Shown piece by piece: positions 56,150 to 64,000 of a stretch of DNA of 64,000 nucleotides. The notes beneath the pieces are model-generated. The model made no database searches and had not been told where the DNA came from. It was given only the letters and a program-made list of their open reading frames with translations. The stretch is taken from assembly GCA_023548195.1 (NCBI GenBank), contig JAJHZJ010000577.1:1046574-1110573 (forward strand), in the 5' to 3' direction. The number at the start of each line of letters is the position of its first letter. The stretch's first letter is position 1. A program made the position numbers and the translations under genes. Source of the stretch: Bettongia penicillata ogilbyi. Lineage: Eukaryota; Chordata; Mammalia; Diprotodontia; Potoroidae.

Positions 56150-56385
56150 CTGAGAGTCAGCTAGATGCTGTAGTTAACAGGGGTGTAGGATCAGGAAGTC
56201 CTGAGTTCAAATCTAGATTCAGGCACTTAATGGCTGTGTGACTGACCAGGTCACTTAAGCTCTACCTGTTTAGTTTTCTCAATTCTAAAATTGGGATGAT
56301 AATAGCACCTACCTCTCAAGAATGTTATGAGAGTCAAAATAAAGACTATCTGTAAAGCATTTGACAAAGCACTAAGCACTAGGGA
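56150..56385 (+). mobile_element. Marsupial tRNA-type SINE, near complete
   Basis: 'gagagtcagctagatgctgt', 'caggaagtcctgagttcaaa', 'tctagattcaggcacttaat', 'ggctgtgtgactgaccaggt', 'aattgggatgataatagcac' and 'ctgtaaagcatttgacaaag' in order. It abuts the L1 derivative at 56,386. Confidence 0.9.
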
Positions 56386-57605
56386 TCAAAGAACTAGAGT
56401 TAAAACCAAGAATCAACTCTCTAGCAAAACTGAGTATAATCCTTCACGGGAAAAACGGAATTTCAATGAAACAGAGGACTTCCAAGCATTCTTGTTGAAA
56501 AGACTACAGCTGAATAGAAAATTTAACTTTCAAATACAAAGATTAAGGAAAGAGAAGCCGTAAGGGAGTCATTAAAGTTGAACTGTTTACATTCCTACAT
56601 GGAATGATGATATTTGTAACTCATGAGACCTTTCTCGGTATTAGAGAAGCTAGAGAAAATATATGTGTATGTGTGTGGTGAGAATGTGTGTATTATATAT
56701 GTGTAGGCATATGTATATGCATATATATATATGTACACATATGTGTATATAGATATAAATACACAGAGAGAGAAAGAGAGAGAGTCAGGGTACAAAGTCA
56801 GCTGAATATGAAGGGAGGATACTTAAAAATAAAATTAAGCACTGAGAAGAATGTAATGGGAGAAAGAGAAAGGGAAAGGTAAAATGTAGTAAAATATCTC
56901 ACATAAGAGAGGTAAGAAAGAGCTTTTACAATGAAGGGGAAGAGAGAGGAGGTGAGATGGAATAAGTTAGTCTCACTCTCATCATATTTGGCTTTAGGAG
57001 TGAATAAAACACATTTAGTTGAGTGGAAATTTATCTTACACTATAGGAAGGCAGTGGGTAAGGGGATAGGAGAGGGAGGAAAATGGAAGGATAGGCACAT
57101 TGGGGGAAGGAAGAAAACACTATTGTGGGAGACAGGTCAAGGGAGGGAATAAAAGCAACGGAGGGTAGGAGAGGATAGAGGGGAATGTGGTTTAGTCATT
57201 CACAACATGACTGTTAAGGAAGTGTTTTGCATGGTTACACATGTATGACCTATATTGAATCGCTTGCTTTTTCAATGAGAGTGGGTGGGAAGTGAGAAAG
57301 AGAGAGAATGCGGAACTCAAAGATTTTAAAATGAATGTTAAAAAACTGTGTTTGCATGCAACTGGGAAATAAGTTGTACAGGCAATGGGATATAGAGATA
57401 TATCTTGTCCTACAGGAAAATAGAGGCAAGGGGGATAAGACAAGGGAGGGTGACAGAAGGGAGGACAGGCTGGGTAAATGGATGGTTGGGTTGCATGCCG
57501 CCCTGGGATGGGATGAGGGGAGAGATGGGGAGAAAATCTGGAATTCAAAATCTTGTTGAAGTAAATGTTGAAAACTGAAAATAAATAAATTATATTTTTT
57601 AAAAA
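56386..57605 (+). mobile_element. L1-derived tail: spacer fused to 3' UTR (HAL1-like), 5' truncated
   Basis: Starts just past the point where ORF1 ends in other copies ('gatcaaagaactagagttaa', 'aactctctagcaaaactgag'). It runs through the ORF1-ORF2 spacer to about 57,180 and then directly into L1 3' UTR sequence ('cacaacatgactgttaagga', 'cctatattgaatcgcttgct', 'gcggaactcaaagattttaa'). A second 3'-like segment follows ('gtacaggcaatgggatatag', 'cttgtcctacaggaaaatag', 'aatctggaattcaaaatctt') and it ends with 'aataaataaattat' and A-rich sequence. The same order, including the second segment, occurs on the minus strand at 1-1,200. No coding sequence is retained. Confidence 0.75.
56655..56790 (+). 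repeat. TG/TA microsatellite then (GA)n
   Basis: 'gtgtatgtgtgtggtgagaa', TATATG units, then 'agagagagaaagagagagag'. It lies inside the spacer-derived tail, at the same relative place as the arrays at 812 and 25,136. Confidence 0.88.
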
Positions 57606-57789
57606 AGAAAGAAATGACAAGGTTAAAGGTCAGTATGGTAAGAACTCATCATTAGTTTTCCTCTCTAACAGAAATTGTTCATGAAGTGCATTAGACACAA
57701 ATGGAAATAGTTGTCGATTTAATTGTGAAGAGGGGTATTCATCAATGCACTTCATAATTAAATTTATGTATTCATTCAGCAAGTATCTT

Positions 57790-58125
57790 TTGAATACCAA
57801 TGCCACTATGTCTAGAATGCTCCCTCCCCTTGTCTCCTTCTGGCTCCCCTGGTTTCCTTCTAGTCTCAGCTAAAATCCACCCCCTCCTTTTGTAAAAGGC
57901 TTTTCCAGGGCCCCATGCTGTGTGTGCCTTCCCTCAGAGACTCCTTCAGCTTATCCTGCCTATATGTTCTTTGTACATGGTTGTGTGCATGTTGTCTCCC
58001 CTATTAAGATGTCCGCTCCTTTAGGGCAAGGACTGTTTTTGCCTATCTTTGCATCCCAAATGATTAGCACAGTGCCTAGCACACAGCAACTGCTTAATAA
58101 ATGCCTCCTGACTTGACATGAGGGA
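57790..58125 (+). mobile_element. L2-type LINE, long 3' segment
   Basis: 'gtctcagctaaaatccaccc', 'aaaggcttttccagggcccc', 'tgcctatatgttctttgtac', 'ctcctttagggcaaggactg', 'attagcacagtgcctagcac' and 'tgcttaataaatgcctcctg' in order. Well preserved. Confidence 0.85.
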
Positions 58126-58129
58126 CACT

Positions 58130-58900
58130 GAGAGGGATAAAAAGAAATACAATAAATACATCGACCCAGGGGTTCCAGGAATTCCAAATCTACTTAGCAC
58201 GTGGCCTTTGCTATCGTGTCTTCCAAGGACATATACAGCTGGGAATAAAAGTTTGCTTTCTGGACAGAATTGTTTGGCTCATTATGACCAACACTGAAGC
58301 TATTAAGAAACATGATGAGGAATCCCAGGAGGAAGGAGTTTGAACAAGTTTGTGAAGTGGTTGTCTCCCATCCCCTTGTAGCTCAAGAGGGCAGGCATTT
58401 ACTCCAAAGATTTCTGTTCAAGTTTCTCTAAAATTTCTAATTTAACTGCTTTTTATTTCTGTATTTCACCAATATAACAAATAAAAACTCAAAGCTTCTC
58501 TGAGAGAAAGAATCTGTATTGCCATGTACACATCTGGATATCTTATTTAGGGAACTGTGACAAGGGCTGATGAGCATCTTCCAGGATGGTGAAAGGCTAA
58601 AAATTCAAAGTGAAAAAAACAATAGCTAGCTGGGCTCTACTGAAGGAAACATTGCATCAACCTTATTTTTTTCTCACTCTAGCTGTTTCTGTACCCAATT
58701 TGACAGATGGGTGTTGTACACTGTAATAAGCTCTGTAGTAGCTTCCTAATCTTGTGTATACGGTTTCTTCATTTTCTGGTTCTATTTGTTTTTAGGTAAC
58801 ACCTGCTGTCAGATAAAGTGTCATAAAATGAAAGGTACCATCAAATACTGTGAGAAAAAAGTAAAAACATTTCTAAACACATCCAAGTTTCTTCATAAAA
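58130..58900. other. Intron, no recognised feature
   Basis: No readable repeat or exon; AT-rich. Confidence 0.5.
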
Positions 58901-58904
58901 TACC

Positions 58905-59175
58905 TTCCATCTATATTGTACTTCACAGATTACAAAAATTTTCATGTACATAACCTAAGTTAATCTTCACCTCAACCCTGAGAGATAGGCAAGGTAGCTA
59001 CTATTATAAATATTTCACAAATAAGAAATTATAACTTAAAGGAAGTAAACTGCCTCAAGTCATACTGCTAATCAATTAATATGCAGTTGCTCAATACCTT
59101 CCATGTGCTAGGTGCTAACAAATAAGAGATAAGTGCCTAAGGCTGATTTCGAACTCAGGTCTTCCTGAGTAGTAA
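58905..59175 (+). mobile_element. MIR-like CORE-SINE, decayed
   Basis: 'ttaatcttcacctcaaccct', 'gagagataggcaaggtagct', 'atttcacaaataagaaatta', 'tgcctcaagtcatactgcta' and 'gctgatttcgaactcaggtc' in order, with a second SINE-like piece ('ccttccatgtgctaggtgct') in the middle. Confidence 0.75.
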
Positions 59176-59689
59176 TATTCTAGTAGGCACAGAAATGTAA
59201 AAACAAAAATTCCAGCTTCTTTAAGAGAATTCTAATTTACTGGTTCCTTGTAAAAGTAAATAATTCAAGTAATACACCTAGGAAAAAAAGCCAAATAATA
59301 AAATGAACGATTACTCAAAAATAGATTTTAAAAGCACCAACATTTTGATAAGCTTTACTGAAGGAAATGTTAGCCCAATCTTAATTTGTTCAGCAGCTCT
59401 CTAGCTCAGCACCTTAGAGAATCCCAGAGCGTGAGTCTGAGACATCAGATGCCAACAACATCAATTCATATATGCCTGAAATTTCTCTCTCCAACATCTT
59501 CACCAGGTCGCTTTCTTAACTTGCTATGAAGACTCAGTGACAGAAAGCCTCCTGCCCTCCCCACATAGCCCATTCAACTTCAGGGACTAAATTTTTCTTT
59601 CCATTGAGCCCCTACCTACCTTTCCATGAGTTCTACCTCTGAATCCTAGGTATGTTCTCTAAGAATATGAATAAGAAAGTCTAATTCAT

Positions 59690-60230
59690 CTTCTATGTGA
59701 TCCTTCAAATTCTTAAACATCCCTAAGTCCACTCTTCCCCAGGCTAAACATGTCCAACTCATTTAGTATATCCATATATAGCACATTCTCTAGCAATTTT
59801 ATTATGTAAATTATCTTTCTCAGGATGCTCTCGCCGTTCTTAAAATGTGATACCCACAGCTAAACATGATCGCCTAGATATAGTCTAACTGGAATAGAGC
59901 TCAACGGGACTCTAGTATCTCCCTAGGAATACTGTCTCTCAATGAAGCCTAAGGTTGCCTCAGTCTTACCATACAATAGAATTAACTCATATCAAACTTA
60001 TAATCTACTAATAATCTCATGTCTTTTCTATGTGATGTATTTAGCCTTTATAATTATGAAACAAATTAACTCAATTATAGGACTTTACATTTGTCCTTAT
60101 TAAATTCCATCTTTGAAGATGTAGCCTAATGTTGTAGAATACTTAGAACAATCAGTAAACATTTCTGAGTGCTACTATGGGCAAGGGATTGTACTCAGGC
60201 ACTGGGGACTGAGATCTGTTTATTAGCTAC
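59690..60230 (+). mobile_element. Probable CR1/L3-type LINE fragment
   Basis: 'ccaggctaaacatgtccaac', 'aaaatgtgatacccacagct', 'agtctaactggaatagagct', 'gaagcctaaggttgcctcag', 'ggactttacatttgtcctta' and 'ttaaattccatctttgaaga' match an old LINE module with 'aaatgtggtgcccagaactg..gtggtctgaccagggcagag..aggactttacatttatccct'. Its strand relative to the LINE coding direction is not certain. 59,180-59,690 has no clear feature. Confidence 0.6.
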
Positions 60231-60234
60231 TGAC

Positions 60235-61125
60235 TGGGTTTGGTGACTTAAACTCCTCATGAGTAGCTAGGTGTTCTCTTACTGTCTCCTTACTTAATCT
60301 TGTGTTTCAACTTCTTATTTGTCATTTCTATTCTATCTCTTTAAGTATAAATATCAAATGGAACAAATGGAAACAACTTCAAGGATTTATCATACCTTCT
60401 CTCTCTACCATCTGTTATCCCCAATTCAATCGACCAGAGCTGTAAGGTTCTTTAACTTTTCAGCTCTTCTCTTTTCATCAGAAAAGTTAAAAAAACAAAA
60501 CAACTCTTCTTTGTATTTAGCATTTCTCACCAGCTTTAGCTCATTCTGTGCAATATTCTTTTTTAATCAAAATTGGGGGTTAGGAATGAGGGGAGATTTG
60601 CCTTATGAAGGTAACTAAATAATCTAAACAAGGTGGGTGAAATGTAAAGCCTCTCTTTAATCAGATTCTGAAGAGCAAATATCTTCTTAATGGATCTAAA
60701 ATTTAAGATAATTGCAAGAAATTACTTAGAGGCAAATTTAAAGTGTTTCTTAACATGCTATATTGAAAGAAGTGCCTATAATAATTTATAGTTAAATGTA
60801 GCAGTAATAACATACATTAACCACCGCTTATGGAAGGTTATTATCATTATTTTGGCTACATAATGGCAGCATGCTTCTCCCCATAATAAAGTTTCTTATT
60901 AAAATATAAGACTCTACAAGCTAAAGGTCAAATGCCAAATGGTATTTGTTGGACCAAATATTGCAAACCATAAACTAATCTTTGGAAGTAAAATTTACTT
61001 ATGTAAGTATTTACTTATGTTACTTTTAAGCACAGGTATTAATTTTGCTTGGACATTAATGTAATAAAACAATAACTCAGGAATAAAAATTAATTGTCCT
61101 AGAAATTAGGATGGAGTGAGGGGTA
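60235..61125. other. Intron, no recognised feature
   Basis: No readable repeat or exon. The open frame at 60,319-60,618 shows no family resemblance. Confidence 0.45.
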
Positions 61126-61129
61126 AGGC

Positions 61130-61290
61130 AAAGCGATAATCATTTTAATCCCACATCTTTATTTTGCATACAAGGAAACGAGGCTTAGGAAGGCAGAATG
61201 TCCAGGGTAACATGGTGAATCTACAGCAGAGCTAAGATTAGAATTCAGATCATCTGACCTTTCTACTATACCATATCATCACTCATTAAA
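61130..61290 (+). mobile_element. MIR-like SINE
   Basis: 'acaaggaaacgaggcttagg', 'tccagggtaacatggtgaat', 'gaattcagatcatctgacct' and 'ttctactataccatatcatc' in order. Confidence 0.75.
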
Positions 61291-61334
61291 GTAATTCTTC
61301 CAAGGAATTCTCAAACACAGTGATATTTATGATG

Positions 61335-61460
61335 GGAATAGTGAGCTCTGTTTGTACAACATAAAAGCTCTTGAAGGGCAAGCACTGTTTCATTGTCATC
61401 TTTGGCTCCCTAGTGCCAAAAACAGAGCTCTTTATATAATACATAGGATTTTTTTAGATT
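61335..61460 (+). mobile_element. L2-type LINE 3' end
   Basis: 'aaagctcttgaagggcaagc', 'atctttggctccctagtgcc' and 'gagctctttatataatacat' follow the L2 3' pattern. Confidence 0.6.
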
Positions 61461-61494
61461 TGTTGTTATTTGCATTTCCAATCTATTTGGGACC

Positions 61495-61665
61495 AAAGAA
61501 ACATTGGTTCAGTGAAAAATGCCCTGAATTTGGAGTTGGGAGACTAAGTGTCAAATCCTTCCTCTGCTACATATTGCCTATGCAACTTCTGAAAAAGTCA
61601 TTTAACCTTCCTTTGCCTCAGCATTGACTCATCTGGAAAATGATGGAGTTATGACAGAAGATTTC
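61495..61665 (+). mobile_element. SINE fragment
   Basis: 'tggagttgggagactaagtg', 'tcaaatccttcctctgctac', 'tttaaccttcctttgcctca' and 'gactcatctggaaaatgatg' in order. Confidence 0.8.
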
Positions 61666-61734
61666 TAAGCATCATTCCTACTCCAAGTCTGATTATCCTT
61701 TAAAAATTTTAAGTAATGTTTTAAAACTGTATGT

Positions 61735-63525
61735 TTTTTCCTTTTCTTTTTTTCCCAAATGTATTAATTTATTTGTTTTCAATTTCAAGAATCACTTCCT
61801 TAAGTTTTAAATTTTCTATCTCTCTCTCTGTGAGATGGCATGTAATTTTATATGGGTTCTACACATACATTTTTATTAAACACATTTTCACATTAGTCAT
61901 GTTGCATAGAAGAGTTAAAACAAATGGGAGAAACCATGAGAAAAACAAAGTATAACATAAAATAGTAAACAGTCTTCTTCATCCCACGCTCCAACTCCAT
62001 AGTTCTTTCTCTGGATGTAGATGGCATTTTGCATCAGGAGTCCTTTGGAAATGTTTTAGGTCCTTGCATAATGTTCTCCTGGTTCTGCTCCCTTCACTCA
62101 GCCTTAGTTCACATAAGTTTTTCTGTATTTTTCTGAAGTTCGTCTGTTCATCATTTCTTATGGCACGATAGTACTCCATTATATTCATATACCACAACTT
62201 GTTCAGCTATTCCCCAACTAATGGGCATCCCCTTTATTTCCAGTTCTTGGCCATCACAAAAAAGAGCTGTTGCAAATGCTTTTGTACAGGTGGGACCCTT
62301 TCCCATTTGTATGATCTCTTTGGGATACAGTCCTAGAAGAGATTGCTGAGTCAAACGCTATGCACATTTTTATAGCCCTTTAGTCATAGTTCCAAATTGC
62401 TCTCCAGAATGGTTGGATCAGCTCACAGCTCCACCAATAATGAATTAGTGCTCCAGTTCTCTTACATCATCTCCATCATAGATCATTTTCCTGTTTTGTC
62501 ATGTTAGCCAATCATGTAGGTGCGTTATGGTACTTCAGAGCTATTTTGATTTGCATCTTTCTAATCAATAGTGGCTAGATCATTTTTTTCATATGGGTAT
62601 AGACAACATTAACTTCTTCTTCTGAAAACTGCCTGTTCATATCCTTTGACCATTTTCCAATTGGGGAATGACTTGTGCTCTTAAAATTTGACTCAGTTTT
62701 CTACGTATTTTAGCAATAAGACCTTTATCACAAACACTAATTGTAAAAATTCTTTCCCATTTTTCTGCTCCCCTCCTGATTTTGGTTGCACTGGCTTAGT
62801 TTGTGCAAAAACTTTTCAATTTAATATAATCAAATTTATCCATTTTGCATTTTATAATGTTCTCTATTTCTTGTTTGGTCATAAATTCCTCCATTTTCCA
62901 TAAATTTGACTAATAAACTATTCCTTACTCCCCTAATTTGTTTATAGTATCAGCCTTTATACCTAGATCATGTACCCATTTAGACTTTATTCTGGTATAC
63001 AGTTTCAGGCACTGGTCTTTGTCCAGTTTCTGCCACACTATTTTCCAGTTTTCCCAGCATTTTTTTGTCAAAGTATGAGTTCATATCCCAGAAGCTGAGG
63101 TCCTTGGGTTTATCAAACAGTAGATTTCTATGGTCACTGACTACTGTGTCTTATGTACCTAACATATTCCACTGATCTACCCCTCTATTTCTTAGCCAGT
63201 ACCAAGTGATTTTGATGACTGCTGCTTTATAATACAATTTAAGACCTGGTAAGGCTGGACCACCTTCCCTAGCATTTCTTTTCATTAATTCTCTGGATAT
63301 TCTGGATCTTATGTTCTTCCAGATGAATTCTGATATTATTTTTCATAACTCTATAAAATAATTATTTGGTAGTTCGAGTAATATGGCAGCAAATAAGTAA
63401 ATTAATTGAGGTAGAATTGTCATTTTTATTACATTAGTTCAGCCTACCCACAATCAACTGATGTTTTTCCAATTATTTAGATCTGACTTTATTTGTGCAT
63501 AAAGTAAAACTGGGTAGCTTTGCAT
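61735..63525 (-). mobile_element. L1, 3' half (ORF2 C-terminus plus 3' UTR)
   Basis: Minus-strand L1 colinear with 2,085-4,090, from about 63,525 in ORF2 to the 3' UTR near 61,735. Landmarks are 'ctggatgtagatggcatttt', 'tctccagaatggttggatca', 'ttctttcccatttttctgct' and 'ttccagatgaattctgatat'. It is 5' truncated and less diverged than the 2,085 copy by eye. Confidence 0.9.
61990..63420 (-). pseudogene. L1 ORF2p C-terminal region, degenerate
   Basis: 62,354-62,151 reads LLGLYPKEIIQMGKGPTCTK and then FATALFCDGQELEIKGMPIS. 62,197-61,979 reads MWYMNIMEYYRAIRNDEQTN and then SEGSRTRRTLCKDL. This is the end of ORF2p (human L1 has GIYPNEYKS.., MWHIYTMEYYAAIKNDEF). The two pieces are in different frames and stops occur throughout. 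It is not functional. It shows that the marsupial ORF2 end extends past the MEYY motif into a region with no clear human match. Confidence 0.85.
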
Positions 63526-63529
63526 TTAT

Positions 63530-63640
63530 CACAGTGAGGTGGTACTGTAGACTGCGCACAGAGCCTAAAGTAAGGAAGACCTGAGTTCAAATCCTACCTC
63601 AGATACTTCCTAGCCGTGAGATCTTGGGAATTAAAGGCTG
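63530..63640 (+). mobile_element. SINE 5' half
   Basis: 'gaggtggtactgtagactgc', 'agtaaggaagacctgagttc' and 'aaatcctacctcagatactt', then 'gccgtgagatcttggga'. It is wedged exactly between an L1 on the minus strand and an L1 on the plus strand. Confidence 0.85.
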
Positions 63641-64000
63641 AGCAAAAGTAATATAAAATCTAATTGGTGAAAATAACTCCTTGAAGATTAGAATTAGAGA
63701 AATAAAAGCTAGTGACTCCAGGAGACATCAAGAAATAATGAAACAAAGTCAATAGACTGGAAAAAAAGAAGAAATAGGAAATATCTAACACGAAAAAACA
63801 ACTGATATGGAAAACACATCTAGGAAAAATATTTTAAGAATCATTAGATTACCTGAAATCCATGAAGAAAAAAATACTAGACATCATATTTCAAGAAATC
63901 ACAAAACTGTCCAAATATTTTAAGATCAGAATGTGTGGTAGGAATTGAAAGAATCCACCAGTAACCTCCTGAAGGAAGCCACAAAATGAAAATTCTCAGG
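63641..64000 (+). pseudogene. L1 ORF1 fragment at the window edge
   Basis: 'taatataaaatctaattggt', 'gaaataaaagctagtgactc', 'gagacatcaagaaataatga' (end of coiled coil), 'gaaaacacatctaggaaaaa' (RRM start) and 'ggaattgaaagaatccacca' (before the C-terminal domain). The reading continues past position 64,000. Stops are present. Confidence 0.8.

Noticed and set aside
57192..57620. 142-residue minus-strand open frame, Pro/Ser-rich
   Set aside because: Antisense to the non-coding tail of the L1 derivative at 56,386-57,605.
25762..64000. Search for the preceding DHRSX exon (GGTDGIG nucleotide-binding segment) on the minus strand
   Set aside because: Scanned for the reverse-complement codon pattern of GGTDGIG and for the expected donor after the Lys codon; nothing matched. 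The exon is presumed beyond 64,000, though a by-eye scan could miss it.

Overview
This is AT-rich, CpG-poor, repeat-packed mammalian DNA, almost certainly intronic and from a marsupial. The marsupial call rests on the repeats. They include tRNA-type CORE-SINEs with the 'gacctgagttcaaat ... agctgtgtgacc' signature and SINE tails reading 'ctggagaaggaaatggcaaaccactcc'. There are also many LINE-1 copies whose 5' ends read 'ggagccaagatggcagag' and whose ORF1 and ORF2 are separated by a long spacer. The species cannot be named from the sequence alone.

The only host gene I can support is on the minus strand. Two exons, at 25,660-25,761 and 7,691-7,898, encode consecutive parts of a short-chain dehydrogenase/reductase that matches DHRSX. 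Both have consensus AG acceptors and GT donors, and the split codon (G|CT, Ala) joins them in frame. The intron between them is 17,761 bp. Earlier exons (nucleotide-binding GGTDGIG region) lie beyond position 64,000 and later exons (catalytic YxxxK) lie before position 1, so the whole window is inside DHRSX. In human this gene is pseudoautosomal; its marsupial orthologue is expected to be autosomal.

Layout. 1-1,703: ORF1-only L1 derivative (-). 2,085-4,090: L1 3' end (-). 4,200-7,640: old L2, SINE and L1 pieces. 7,691-7,898: DHRSX exon. 7,980-9,700: SINEs and microsatellites. 10,598-12,710: two tandem L1 5' ends, the second with ORF1. 12,800-20,150: mostly unassigned intron with scattered SINE/L2 and a GATA-type satellite. 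20,290-25,410: a nested L1 pile (ORF1, long spacer and start of ORF2, then a second 5' end). 25,660-25,761: DHRSX exon. 25,762-34,330: intron with microsatellites, SINEs and an unassigned ORF-like stretch. 34,684-38,295 and 48,650-50,765: L1 copies lacking most of ORF2. 51,900-53,625: old LINE and L2 with a purine tract. 56,386-57,605: a second ORF2-less L1 tail with the same arrangement as the one at the window start. 59,690-60,230: probable CR1/L3. 61,735-64,000: L1 3' end (-), then a SINE, then an L1 ORF1 piece (+).

The most notable signal is the L1 population. Several copies lack the endonuclease/reverse transcriptase gene, and two share the same spacer-to-3'UTR arrangement, which points to an amplified non-autonomous ORF1-type family. 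Nearly every L1 5' terminus also begins with a YY1-like CAAGATGG motif. No intact L1 protein, rRNA, tRNA, CRISPR array or bacterial-type feature was seen.
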